Of a DNA stretch of 64,000 nt, positions 1-8,874 are shown one piece after another. The notes under the pieces were generated by a model. It ran no database searches. It was not told the DNA's origin and saw only the letters and a list, made by a program, of their open reading frames with translations. This DNA comes from Mesorhizobium sp. L-8-3. Its GTDB lineage: Bacteria > Pseudomonadota > Alphaproteobacteria > Rhizobiales > Rhizobiaceae. A program made the translations under genes and the position numbers. The stretch is taken from assembly GCF_016756615.1 (NCBI RefSeq), contig NZ_AP023262.1, positions 1,424,501-1,488,500 of the forward strand, in the 5' to 3' direction. Numbering within the stretch: the stretch's first letter is position 1; the number at the start of each line of letters is the position of its first letter.

Positions 1-1
1 C

Positions 2-292
2 GGGCCGGGCGGCGACCGGGCCGCCGTCATCGCCAAGCACGAGCGCTGGCTCGCAAACCAGCATGGTCTTCTGCGTTCGCTCGACGAATTGCGCGGCCAC
101 GATCTCGTCTGCACACCGCTCGCATGCCACGGCGATCTTCTTCGCCGTCTGGCCAATGCCAGCCGCGACCAGCGCCTGGTGGCGTGGGATGAAGGCCGCG
201 GCCTGAGAGCCCGAGGAAGGCCGGGACGGGTTCGAGCCGGTGCGGTCGAGAGAGAGCGCCGCTCAGGCTCATCCCGTTCCCGCTCTCCTTAG
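2..292 (+). CDS. DUF4326 domain protein, 5' end outside window
   Basis: The frame is open from the window edge to a TAG at 290-292, so only the C-terminal part is present. The visible residues contain the end of a DUF4326 domain: a helix with GDRAAVIAKHERWL, then LRGHDLVC and PLACHGDLLRRLAN with two conserved cysteines. The biochemical role of the family is unknown; members are common on plasmids, phages and integrative elements. It lies nine bases upstream of the strawberry-notch gene in the same direction, so the two are probably cotranscribed. Confidence 0.6.
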   Translation, partial: GPGGDRAAVIAKHERWLANQHGLLRSLDELRGHDLVCTPLACHGDLLRRLANASRDQRLVAWDEGRGLRARGRPGRVRAGAVERERRSGSSRSRSP

Positions 293-301
293 GCTCTTCC
301 C

Positions 302-3300
302 ATGAACATGATGTCCGCCCCCCTGGCAATAGATCCGGCCGCCGACGCGGCCGCGACGATCCCGCTCGGCGCCGAAGCCGACACCGCCGCCGCCATCCTC
401 GCGGCCGCGCAGATCCTTCTCCCCCACATCGAGCGCGGCCAGCGCATCGACACTCCGGCGCTGCGCCACGCGATGGAAACCGCCTTCGGGGCCTCCGATG
501 CATCGGGCGCCTGGACCTGGAAGACCGCCTATGAGGCCTGCGAGGCAGCGACGGTGCTGTTCCTGCGCAAGTTCGGCAAGGCACTGTTGCGCAAGGCCGG
601 TTCCCCTGCTGCGAGCCTGCCGCTGCTGACGAAGATCGCCGGGCTCATGCCGACTCACACGCGCCGCTCGGCCGAGAGCGAAGCCTTCCAGCAGTTCTCG
701 ACGCCCATCCCGCTCGGCCTGGTCGCTGCGACCGCCGCCGGGATCACCCCGGCCGACCGCGTGCTGGAGCCCTCGGCCGGCACCGGCCTTCTCGCCATCC
801 TCGCCGAGATCGCCGGCGGCACGCTCGTTCTGAACGAGCTGGCCGAGACCCGCGCCAATCTTCTCGCTTCGCTATTCCCGGCTCTCCGGGTCACGCGCTT
901 CGATGCGGCTCAGATCGACGATCACCTCGATCCGGCCGTCATGCCGAGCGTCGTGCTGATGAACCCGCCATTCTCGGCCATGGCCAATGTGGACACCCGC
1001 ATGGCCGACGCGGCATTCCGCCATGTCGCGTCGGCGCTGGCGCGCCTTGCTCCCGGCGGCCGTCTCGTCACCATCACCGGCGCGAATTTTGCGCCCGACG
1101 CCCCGGCCTGGACGTCCGCCTATGCCCGCCTGCAGGAGCGCGGCCGTGTCGTGTTCTCCGCGGCCATAGACGGCTCGGTCTACGCCAGGCACGGCACCAG
1201 TTTCCCGACACGGCTCACCGTCATCGACAAGCTGCCCGCCGACGATCCGACCGGGTTTCCGGCCGCGCTAGGCGTCGTGCCCGACGCTGCGACGCTGATG
1301 GGCTGGGTGGCCGAGCATGTTCCGGCCCGGCTGCCCGTCGATCCCGCTGTTTCGGCCCCGGTCGCTGCGACGCCCGCACCGCGCACCCTGCGCGGTTATA
1401 TCGCCCGCGCCGCCAAGGCGGTCCCTGCGAAGACGCCGACCGAACCCGAAGCCGTCGATCTCGACTACGAGACCCTCGAGTGTCAGGAAGCCGGGACTGG
1501 CCACATCAGCGACGCGATCTATGAGGAGTACGCGCTCCAGGCGATCCGTATCCCCAATGCGCAGTCCCACCCGACGAGGCTGGTGCAGTCGGCGGCCATG
1601 GCATCGGTCGCTCCGCCGAAGCCGCGCTATCGGCCCCGGCTTCCGGCCAATGCCCTCGACCTCCTGTCGGGCGCCCAGCTCGAAACCGTCATCTATGCCG
1701 GCGAGGCGCATTCCGAATATCTGCCGGGATCGTGGACGGTCGACGAGGCCTTCGATGTCGTCACGGCCGCCCGCGACGATGCGAAGAACGCCGTGCGCTT
1801 CCGGCGCGGCTTCATGATTGGCGACGGCACCGGCGTCGGCAAGGGCCGCCAGTCCGCCTGCATCGTCCTCGACAACTGGATGCGAGGCCGCCGCAAGGCG
1901 GTGTGGCTGAGCCGATCGGAAACCTTGCTCGAAGACGCGCAGCGGGATTGGTCGGCGCTCGGCATGGAGCGCTTGCTCATCACGCCGCAGTCGCTTTTTG
2001 CGCAGGGCAAGCCGATCACGCTGCCCGAGGGCATCCTGTTCTCGACCTATGCCACGCTCAGAACCGACGAGCGCGGCGACAAGGTCTCCCGCGTCAGGCA
2101 GATCGTGGACTGGCTCGGCGCTGATTTCGACGGCATCATCATCCTCGACGAATGCCATGCCCTGCAGAACGCCGTCGGAGCCAAGGGCGAGCGCGGCGAC
2201 ATCGCGGCTTCGCAGCAGGGCCGCGCCGGATTGCGTCTTCAGCACGCGCTGCCGAACGCCCGCATCGTCTATGTCTCCGCAACCGGCGCCACCACCGTCC
2301 ATAATCTCGCCTATGCCCAGCGGCTCGGTCTCTGGGGCGGCGAGGATTTTCCGTTCTCGACCCGCGCCGAGTTCGTGGAGGCGATCGAGGCCGGCGGCGT
2401 CGCGGCGATGGAGGTGCTGGCCCGTGATCTTCGCGCGCTCGGTCTCTACACGGCTCGCTCGCTCTCCTTCGACGGCGTCGAATACGAGCTGGTCGAGCAC
2501 GCGCTGACGCCAGAGCAGACCCGCATCTACGACGCCTATGCCGGCGCCTTCGCCATCATCCATAACAATCTCGACGCGGCGATGGAGGCGACCAACATCA
2601 CTGGTGCGACCAGTGCGACTGGCTCATCCGGCACGCTGAACCGGCAGGCGAAGTCCGCCGCTCGATCCGCCTTCGAGAGCACCAAGCAGCGCTTCTTCGG
2701 CCATCTGCTTACCTCGATGAAGACGCCGACTTTGTTGCGCTCCATCTCACGCGATCTGGAGGAAGGCCATGCCGCCGTCGTGCAGATCGTCTCCACCGGC
2801 GAAGCGCTCACCGAGCGCCGCCTTGCCGAGGTGCCGACCGAGGAGTGGAACGATCTCAGGATCGACCTCACACCGCGCGAATATGTCGGCTCGTATTTGC
2901 AGAACTCCTTCCCGGTCCAACTCTACGAGCCCTTCACCGACTCGGAAGGCAATCTGTCGTCACGGCCGGTCACGCGCGACGGCCAGCCGGTCGAGAGCCG
3001 CGAGGCCGTCGCCCGTCGCGACGCGCTGCTTGAGAAGCTGGGGAGCCTCCCCCCCGTCCCCGGCGCGCTCGACCAGATCGTCCAGCACTTTGGCACAGAC
3101 ATGGTGGCGGAAGTCACTGGCCGCTCTCGCCGTATCGTCAAAAAGCGGAATACCAGCAGCGTCGACCGCCTTGTCGTCGAGAACCGCGCCGGCTCGGCCA
3201 ATCTCGCCGAGACCGCCGCCTTCATGGACGATCAGAAGCGCATTCTGGTCTTCTCCGATGCCGGCGGCACCGGCCGCAGCTACCATGCCGAACTTTCCGC

Positions 3301-4675
3301 GAAGAACACGCGGCTGCGTGTTCACTATCTCCTCGAACCCGGCTGGAAGGCCGACGCGGCCATTCAGGGGCTGGGCCGCACCCACCGCACCAACCAGGCG
3401 CAGCCGCCGCTGTTCCGGCCGATCGCCACCAATGTGAAGGCCGAGAAGCGCTTCCTCTCGACCATCGCCCGCCGCCTCGACACGCTGGGGGCGATCACGC
3501 GCGGCCAGCGCCAGACCGGCGGCCAGGGCCTGTTCCGTCCCGAAGACAATCTGGAGTCCCACTATGCTCGCGACGCGCTGCGGCAGCTTTATCTGCTGCT
3601 GGTGCGCGGCAAGGTAGAGGGCTGTTCGCTGGAGACGTTCGAGGCGTCGACCGGCCTGAAGCTGATGGATTCCACCGGTATCAAGGACGGCCTGCCGCCG
3701 ATCACCACCTTCCTCAACCGTCTGCTGGCGCTGACCATGGAGCTCCAAGGCATCCTCTTCACCGCCTTCGAGCAGTTGCTCAATGCGCGGATCGAAGGAG
3801 CGATTGCCAGCGGCTCCTACGATGCCGGACTTGAAACGCTGCGCGCGGAGAGTTTCGTCGTCACCGACCGGCAGACGATCTACACCCATCCGCGCACGGG
3901 CGCGGCGACCCAACTGCTCACCATAACGCAGCGCCAGCGCAACCATCCGGTCACGTTGGCTGAAGCGCTCGATCATGTCCGGGACCGTCGTGCACGGCTG
4001 CTCATCAACGAGCGGTCGGGCCGCGCCGCCGTGCAGATCCCGGCCGCCAGCGTCATGCTCGACGACGGCGCGATCGAGCGCCGCGCTCGGCTGATCCGGC
4101 CGATGGAAGCGCACAACGTTCCGCTGAAGATGATAGCGGAGAGCCACTGGGTCGAAGCCGACCAGGTGCTGTTCTCCGAGGCCTGGAACGCCGAGCTATG
4201 CGAGGTTCCGGAATTCGCCGACAGCACCATCCATGTCGTCAGCGGCCTGCTGCTGCCGATCTGGAAGCGGCTGCCGCATGAATCCACCCGCGTCTATCGG
4301 CTCCAGACCGATCACGGCGAACGGATCATCGGCCGCAAGGTCTCGCAGGCATGGGCCGCCAACGCGACTGCGACCGGCTCGTCCTCGCTGACGCCTGATG
4401 CTGCTTTCACCGCGCTGGTGGACGGCCGGACCATCCTCGACCTCGCCGAGGGCCTTCAGCTTCGGCGCTGCCGCGTCATGGGTGCAAACCGCATCGAGCT
4501 GTCGGGCTTCACCGACACGATGCGCGAGCGGCTCACCGCCTATGGTCTCTTCCACGAGATCATCTCGTGGAAGCTCCGCATGTTCGTGCCCACGGACGCG
4601 AAGGGCCCGGAGGTTGTCGCGAAGGTGCTCGAACGCTGGCCGGTCCAGCGCATCGGCGAGCGCGAGGCCGCGTGA
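302..4675 (+). CDS. Strawberry-notch-type helicase with N-terminal methyltransferase domain
   Basis: This 1457-residue protein joins two activities. Residues about 140-300 look like a class I SAM-dependent methyltransferase, with EPSAGTG (motif I) and NPPF (the motif IV of N6-adenine methylases). From about residue 440 it is a strawberry-notch SF2 helicase: Walker A GDGTGVGKG near 505, DECH near 615, and a C-terminal helicase lobe with GLGRTHR near 1023. Phage P1 DarB has the same architecture and protects incoming DNA from restriction, so an anti-restriction role during transfer is a reasonable inference. The stop overlaps the next ATG (TGATG), implying translational coupling to the toprim locus. 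Confidence 0.88.
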   Translation: MNMMSAPLAIDPAADAAATIPLGAEADTAAAILAAAQILLPHIERGQRIDTPALRHAMETAFGASDASGAWTWKTAYEACEAATVLFLRKFGKALLRKAGSPAASLPLLTKIAGLMPTHTRRSAESEAFQQFSTPIPLGLVAATAAGITPADRVLEPSAGTGLLAILAEIAGGTLVLNELAETRANLLASLFPALRVTRFDAAQIDDHLDPAVMPSVVLMNPPFSAMANVDTRMADAAFRHVASALARLAPGGRLVTITGANFAPDAPAWTSAYARLQERGRVVFSAAIDGSVYARHGTSFPTRLTVIDKLPADDPTGFPAALGVVPDAATLMGWVAEHVPARLPVDPAVSAPVAATPAPRTLRGYIARAAKAVPAKTPTEPEAVDLDYETLECQEAGTGHISDAIYEEYALQAIRIPNAQSHPTRLVQSAAMASVAPPKPRYRPRLPANALDLLSGAQLETVIYAGEAHSEYLPGSWTVDEAFDVVTAARDDAKNAVRFRRGFMIGDGTGVGKGRQSACIVLDNWMRGRRKAVWLSRSETLLEDAQRDWSALGMERLLITPQSLFAQGKPITLPEGILFSTYATLRTDERGDKVSRVRQIVDWLGADFDGIIILDECHALQNAVGAKGERGDIAASQQGRAGLRLQHALPNARIVYVSATGATTVHNLAYAQRLGLWGGEDFPFSTRAEFVEAIEAGGVAAMEVLARDLRALGLYTARSLSFDGVEYELVEHALTPEQTRIYDAYAGAFAIIHNNLDAAMEATNITGATSATGSSGTLNRQAKSAARSAFESTKQRFFGHLLTSMKTPTLLRSISRDLEEGHAAVVQIVSTGEALTERRLAEVPTEEWNDLRIDLTPREYVGSYLQNSFPVQLYEPFTDSEGNLSSRPVTRDGQPVESREAVARRDALLEKLGSLPPVPGALDQIVQHFGTDMVAEVTGRSRRIVKKRNTSSVDRLVVENRAGSANLAETAAFMDDQKRILVFSDAGGTGRSYHAELSAKNTRLRVHYLLEPGWKADAAIQGLGRTHRTNQAQPPLFRPIATNVKAEKRFLSTIARRLDTLGAITRGQRQTGGQGLFRPEDNLESHYARDALRQLYLLLVRGKVEGCSLETFEASTGLKLMDSTGIKDGLPPITTFLNRLLALTMELQGILFTAFEQLLNARIEGAIASGSYDAGLETLRAESFVVTDRQTIYTHPRTGAATQLLTITQRQRNHPVTLAEALDHVRDRRARLLINERSGRAAVQIPAASVMLDDGAIERRARLIRPMEAHNVPLKMIAESHWVEADQVLFSEAWNAELCEVPEFADSTIHVVSGLLLPIWKRLPHESTRVYRLQTDHGERIIGRKVSQAWAANATATGSSSLTPDAAFTALVDGRTILDLAEGLQLRRCRVMGANRIELSGFTDTMRERLTAYGLFHEIISWKLRMFVPTDAKGPEVVAKVLERWPVQRIGEREAA

Positions 4676-4980
4676 TGGCTCGTCACGACGCCTCCGAACT
4701 GGCGATCCGTCTCGGCCGGCAGGCCGAGGCGGTGTGTCGCCACTATCTCTCCAACGGCCGCCGCCAGGGTCGCTCCTGGCTGGTCGGCGATGTTCGCAAC
4801 ACGAAGGGGCGCTCGATGTTCGTGCGCCTCGTCGGCCCGGAAACCGGCAAGGGCGCTGCCGGTAAGTTCACCGAATATGCTGCGCCGAGGGTTATGTTGC
4901 GGTTCCGCGATTGGGCACTGTCCTGCGGGCGATTGACGGCTTTTACGCAACATAGCGTCAGCGCGCGGGAGGTGTCGTGA
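4675..4980 (+). pseudogene. Truncated extra copy of toprim protein N-terminus
   Basis: The ATG overlaps the helicase stop. The first 65 or so residues (ASELAIRLGRQAEAVC, HYLSNGRRQGR, GDVRN, GRSMFVRL) closely match the start of the complete toprim gene that follows. After KFTEY the match is lost; the frame runs through a short inverted-repeat segment and stops at 4978-4980, giving 101 residues with no Toprim domain. The last residues (SAREVS) resemble the end of the upstream helicase (GEREAA), so the junction may have brought in the tail of another helicase gene copy. It may still be translated, but it looks like a remnant of a duplicated or interrupted toprim gene. Confidence 0.7.
4891..4956. 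repeat. Short segment bounded by inverted repeats
   Basis: GTTATGTTGCG at 4891-4901 and CGCAACATAGC at 4946-4956 are inverted repeats matching at 10 of 11 positions, 44 bases apart. They lie exactly where the truncated toprim copy stops resembling its paralogue. They could be the end or crossover site of a mobile element handled by a tyrosine recombinase, but no family is assigned. Confidence 0.4.
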
Positions 4981-6113
4981 TGCCCCGCGACGCTTCCGAA
5001 TTGGCGCGTCGTCTTGCCCGCGACGCCGAGGCGGTCTGTCGCCATTACCTGTCCAACGGCCGCCGCCAGGGCCGCTACTGGACGGTGGGCGACGTGCGCA
5101 ACACACCCGGCCGATCGATGTTCGTCCGACTCATCGGGCCGGGATCCGGTCCCGGCGCCGCCGGACATTGGACCGATGCCGCCTCCGCCGAATATGGCGA
5201 TCTCCTCGACGTGATCCGCGAGAGTTGCGGTCTCGTCGACTTCCGCGATGTCGTCGATGAGGCACGACGCTTTCTGAGCCTGCCGCGCGCCGGACTGCGC
5301 CTAAGGCGCCTAAGCCCAAAGCCCGATCGCACACCCGTCCCCGTTGGGTCACCGGAAGCGGCGCAGCGGCTCTTCGCCATGTCGCAGCCGATCCGCCGGA
5401 CGCTCGTCGAGTCCTACCTGCGCAATCGTGGCATCAAGGCTGTTCATGATGCGGGAGCTCTGCGGTTTCATCCGCGCTGCTACTACCGGCCGGATGAGCG
5501 TTCGCCGACCGAGACCTGGCCGGCCATGATCGCCGCCGTCACCAATCTCGACGGTCGCATCACCGGGGCGCATCGGACCTGGCTCGATCCCAACGGCTTC
5601 GATGCTGTCCGCCTCGGCAAGGCTCCGATCGACACCCAAAGGAAAGCGATGGGTGGTCTCCTCGGCCATGCCGTGCGCTTTGGCGTAGCGGGCGAGGTGA
5701 TGGTGGCCGGCGAAGGCATCGAGACGATGCTGTCGCTGCGTTATGCGCTGCCTGCCATGCCGATGGCTGCCGCGCTCTCGGCCAACCACCTTGCCGCCCT
5801 TCTGCTCCCGCCGGCGCTGCGTCGACTCTACATCGCCCGCGACGCCGATGCCGCGGGTGACATCGCGCTCGCGGCATTGACCGAACGGGCCGAAGAAGCA
5901 GGCATTCAGGCGCTTGCCCTGTCGTCGCGGATGGGCGACTTCAATGAGGACCTGCGCACATTCGGCCTCCGCGCGCTCCACCGGACATTGTGTATCCAGC
6001 TCGCACCCCAGGATGTCGTTCGCTTCATGGGACCGGGAGCGGTCATGCGCGACAGGAAGCTCGGCTCGCTTTCCGGTTGCCAACCGTCGACACCTAAAGA
6101 CTACCCTGCCTGA
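4980..6113 (+). CDS. Toprim domain protein (primase-like)
   Basis: The 377-residue protein has an N-terminal region of the type found in plasmid and ICE primase-like proteins (HYLSNGRRQGR, FVRL, a helical segment to about residue 100). A C-terminal Toprim domain follows at about 235-340: the catalytic glutamate lies in GEGIET and the metal-binding pair in ARDADAAG. Proteins of this kind are thought to prime or process DNA during element replication or transfer. ATG 4980 overlaps the preceding stop, with GGGAGG upstream. The N-terminus is duplicated just upstream and the C-terminus recurs as a fragment at 18.2-18.5 kb. Confidence 0.85.
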   Translation: MPRDASELARRLARDAEAVCRHYLSNGRRQGRYWTVGDVRNTPGRSMFVRLIGPGSGPGAAGHWTDAASAEYGDLLDVIRESCGLVDFRDVVDEARRFLSLPRAGLRLRRLSPKPDRTPVPVGSPEAAQRLFAMSQPIRRTLVESYLRNRGIKAVHDAGALRFHPRCYYRPDERSPTETWPAMIAAVTNLDGRITGAHRTWLDPNGFDAVRLGKAPIDTQRKAMGGLLGHAVRFGVAGEVMVAGEGIETMLSLRYALPAMPMAAALSANHLAALLLPPALRRLYIARDADAAGDIALAALTERAEEAGIQALALSSRMGDFNEDLRTFGLRALHRTLCIQLAPQDVVRFMGPGAVMRDRKLGSLSGCQPSTPKDYPA

Positions 6114-6386
6114 CTAGCGGTGCGAGGCGATCAGGCCGGCACGGTGAGCCGCTTTGAGAAACGCCTTGCGCGCCTCCTGCGAACCACGCCAGCCATCCAG
6201 CGCATCACGGCAGATGCGATAGGCAGCCCGGTAGGATCGGCCGCGCGACCATTCGGGCCACTGGTCCCGCAGGCATTCCAGCGCTTCCCAAGAACTCGCG
6301 ACCTGCCGCTCGGTTGACCCCAATTTCAGATGGACTGGCTTGGAAAACACAACGTCATTCATTCTCATCTCCACCGTCAGACCCAC
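6114..6386 (-). CDS. DUF982 domain protein
   Basis: This 90-residue protein has the usual DUF982 plan: a short beta region (DVVFSKPVHLKLG), a helix around ALECLRDQWPEW, an RAAYRICRDAL segment and a C-terminal helix (ARKAFLKAAHRAG). The family is confined mainly to alphaproteobacteria, often near stress or mobile genes, and its function is unknown. Its ATG shares a base with the stop of the next DUF982 gene upstream (TGATG), so it is the last gene of the HtrA/ABC operon. In-frame ATGs a few codons further in are alternative starts. Confidence 0.8.
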   Translation of the reverse strand: MGLTVEMRMNDVVFSKPVHLKLGSTERQVASSWEALECLRDQWPEWSRGRSYRAAYRICRDALDGWRGSQEARKAFLKAAHRAGLIASHR

Positions 6387-6688
6387 TACCGAAATGCGGT
6401 GCGTCGAGCGTTTCCTTCTTGACGAGCAGCGACAACGCCTTGCGGATCGGGCGCCAGGAGATCGTGCTTTCGGGCGAAGGCCACAAACAAGCCGCGGGCC
6501 GTCTCAGCCTCGATTTCACCGGAAAGCGCCGCCCGGCATGCCTTGAGGGCGAACGCGTGCGCGGCGTCCCTCCTCGATTGCGGCCAATCTTCCAGCAGCG
6601 CATAGGCTTCCTGAACAGTCCCGATCTTCGCCGGATACCCCATCCCAACGAGAATGGTCACAGCGGTCTCAAACCTGGCGTGTTGCAT
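6386..6688 (-). CDS. DUF982-like small protein
   Basis: The product is 100 residues. ATG 6688 is preceded by a strong ribosome binding site (AGGAGGAACTG). The middle (AYALLEDWPQSRRDAAHAFALKACRAAL and ETARGLFVAFARKHDLL) follows the DUF982 pattern of a WP motif, an alanine-rich helix with a conserved Cys, and a terminal helix. It overlaps its neighbours on both sides by a base or two, so it is co-translated with them. Function is unknown. A pair of DUF982 paralogues in one operon might act together, but this is inference. Confidence 0.75.
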   Translation of the reverse strand: MQHARFETAVTILVGMGYPAKIGTVQEAYALLEDWPQSRRDAAHAFALKACRAALSGEIEAETARGLFVAFARKHDLLAPDPQGVVAARQEGNARRTAFR

Positions 6689-6996
6689 CAGTTCCTCCTT
6701 TCCGCATGAAGTCTTGTGGGACTGCGTCCCGTCGCATTGGCGCGAGAATCGCCGGATCGGCCCATGGGCGATGCGAATGCCTGCCCATCTGCCCTTGCAA
6801 CTGTGCAAAGCGGCGGCGGTACCGCCAGATGCGCCTTGACCAGTGCTTCAAGCCACGCCGCTACCGCCAGAGGCGCGCGGCCCCGCCCGTTGAGCCAAGC
6901 CCCGACCTCGGCCGATTGACGTCCGAGCGCAGCTGCCAGGTCTGCTTCCGACCATCGCAGTATCTTGAGGCATTCGCGCAGCCGCCCCTGCATCAT
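6688..6996 (-). CDS. Small helix-turn-helix protein
   Basis: The 102-residue product starts at ATG 6996 inside an ATGA overlap with the ABC permease stop. Residues 3-50 (RECLKILRWSEADLAAALGRQ, then SAEVGAWLNGRGRAP) fit an XRE/Cro-like helix-turn-helix, followed by a hydrophobic helix (AAWLEALVKAH) and a low-complexity tail. It is probably a DNA-binding regulator of the operon or its element, though the operon lacks an obvious partner such as a toxin. Confidence 0.6.
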   Translation of the reverse strand: MMQGRLRECLKILRWSEADLAAALGRQSAEVGAWLNGRGRAPLAVAAWLEALVKAHLAVPPPLCTVARADGQAFASPMGRSGDSRANATGRSPTRLHAERRN

Positions 6997-7946
6997 GCTC
7001 GCACCTCCTGTCTTTGAAAGACGACATAGGCGATGGTGAAGAGCAGGATCATGGCCGCGACCAGCCCCGACAGCTGCGGCCACACGATCAGCAGGCTCTG
7101 CTGTGTCGGCAACGGCGCTCCGATGACGGCGCCCGCGAGCTGGTCGTAGAACAGCGGTCCGACCGAACGCGCCGCCGGGTCGAGCAGCATCGCGGTTACT
7201 TCCCCGTAAAGCGTCTGCGGCGACAGCCGGGCGATCGCTTGCTGCGTTTCGAACTGCGTGAGGACGGTCATCGGGTCCAAGGGATCGATTGGCGCGATGG
7301 CTCCCGCGATGAGCGGCGCGATCATGCCCCAGAACACGGTGAGCACCAGCCATACCGATAGCGCGGCGAGCGCCGACGTGGCGGGCGAGCGGATCACGGT
7401 CGAAAACACGATCGCCAGCGCCAGCCACACGCCCGCATAGGCAAGCGTCGTGACCAGATAGGCGAGGCCGCGCACGACGTCGGCGCCGGAGGGCGGCAGC
7501 CCAAGGAACAGGATGCCGAGGCCTGTCATGAGCAGCCACAGCGTCAGCAATGCGATCGCGATGACCAGCAGCCCGCCGAGGAATTTTCCGAACAGCACCG
7601 CATCGCGATAGATTGGCTGCGCCAGCAGCCTGCTCATCGTGCGGCGAGAATACTCGCCATTGACGGCGTCGAACCCCAGCGCAATCGCCACGAGGGGCAG
7701 CAGAAAACCCAAAAAGGCGGCGAAGGACGGCAACGGCTCGCGGGCGACGGTCAGGAGCTTGAGGAACAGGAAGGGATCCTCGGCTGTCGTTTCGGTAATG
7801 CGACCGATCGCGCCATACACGGCGCCGATGGCGGTGAGCATGACGAGCAGCATGATGAGATGCATGCGGGCACTGGTCATATGGTCGGCGGCTTCCTTGA
7901 GCGCCACCGTCGCCGTGCCCTTGAACGGGGAGCCCTCACGCGTCAT
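6993..7946 (-). CDS. ABC transporter permease (ABC-2 type)
   Basis: This 317-residue membrane protein starts at ATG 7946, inside the end of the ATPase gene. It has about six hydrophobic segments: one near residues 30-50, the SFAAFLGFLLPLVAIALGF region, a long LLVIAIALLTLWLLMTGLGIL stretch, and a final helix before FQRQEVRA. The motif GFDAVNGEYSRRTMSRLLAQPIYR is characteristic of ABC-2 exporter permeases, which extrude lipids, polysaccharides or peptides or act in membrane remodelling. With the adjacent ATPase and the NEW3 protein it should form one inner-membrane complex. Substrate is unknown. Confidence 0.85.
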   Translation of the reverse strand: MTREGSPFKGTATVALKEAADHMTSARMHLIMLLVMLTAIGAVYGAIGRITETTAEDPFLFLKLLTVAREPLPSFAAFLGFLLPLVAIALGFDAVNGEYSRRTMSRLLAQPIYRDAVLFGKFLGGLLVIAIALLTLWLLMTGLGILFLGLPPSGADVVRGLAYLVTTLAYAGVWLALAIVFSTVIRSPATSALAALSVWLVLTVFWGMIAPLIAGAIAPIDPLDPMTVLTQFETQQAIARLSPQTLYGEVTAMLLDPAARSVGPLFYDQLAGAVIGAPLPTQQSLLIVWPQLSGLVAAMILLFTIAYVVFQRQEVRA

Positions 7947-8874
7947 GACCGATCTCCTTGAAGTAGCGGTTGTAGGCCTGGTCGAGGCGGGCACGGCGCA
8001 GATCAAGGTTCTTCAGCGCGCCGCCGGCCTCGACGACCAGGCGAGCGAGTTCCGGCCGCACGTCACGCTCGGCTTCGACCAGCCAGTGTCCCGGGCGTCC
8101 CGGCACGATCGACTTCACGCCATCGGTCGACATCCCTGCGCTGGCGAGATCGATGCCGTTCGCCTCGACATCGATGACGAACGCGCCGCCGCCGATCTTG
8201 GCGGCGAGCTCCTCGATGGTTCCAAAGAAACCGATCCTGCCTTTGCTGAACAGGGCGACGCGATGGCAGACGGACTGCACGACGTCGAGCATGTGCGAGG
8301 AGAGCAGGATCGTCATGCCGTCGCGGCTCATGAACTGGATCAGGTCGAGCAGTTCCTGGGTCGATTGCGGATCGAGGCCCGAGGTGGGTTCGTCCAGGAT
8401 GGCGACCCGGCAGTCGCGCATCAGCAGTTCGGCGATGCCGAGGCGCTGGCGCATGCCGCGCGAATAGGTAGCGACCGGCCTGTCGCCGACGTCTGTCAAG
8501 CGAACCTTGTCGAGTGCAGCTGCGATCCGTTCCTTGGCGAGTTCCTTGGACCGCCCGGCGAGACGCGCCGTGTAGGCCAGATTCTCGCGGCCGGACATCG
8601 CGTCGTAGAAACCCACAGAGTCCGGCAAGTAACCGACCTCCCGCTTCACATCGAGCGGCTGGCGCAGCGGATCCTTGCCGAGGATGCGCACGCTCCCATC
8701 GCTCGGCTCGGTGAGGCCTAGCAGCATCAGGATCGTCGTCGTCTTGCCCGATCCGTTGGGTCCGAGCAGGCCCACGACTTCGCCTGTCTGGACGGCAAGA
8801 TCGATGCCGTTTACCGCCACCGCGGCGCCGTAGCGTTTGGCGAGCCCGCGGGCTTCGATGACCGTCGTGCTCAT
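7936..8874 (-). CDS. ABC transporter ATP-binding protein
   Basis: The 312-residue ATPase starts at ATG 8874 in an ATGA overlap with the NEW3 gene. It has Walker A (GPNGSGKTTT), the signature YSRGMRQRLG, which departs slightly from the LSGGQ consensus, Walker B (VAILDEPTSGLDP) and the switch histidine (LLSSHML). The C-terminal 90 residues follow the regulatory extension seen in exporter ATPases of the CcmA/NatA class. It powers the permease whose gene overlaps its 3' end by 11 bases. Confidence 0.9.
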   Translation of the reverse strand: MSTTVIEARGLAKRYGAAVAVNGIDLAVQTGEVVGLLGPNGSGKTTTILMLLGLTEPSDGSVRILGKDPLRQPLDVKREVGYLPDSVGFYDAMSGRENLAYTARLAGRSKELAKERIAAALDKVRLTDVGDRPVATYSRGMRQRLGIAELLMRDCRVAILDEPTSGLDPQSTQELLDLIQFMSRDGMTILLSSHMLDVVQSVCHRVALFSKGRIGFFGTIEELAAKIGGGAFVIDVEANGIDLASAGMSTDGVKSIVPGRPGHWLVEAERDVRPELARLVVEAGGALKNLDLRRARLDQAYNRYFKEIGHDA

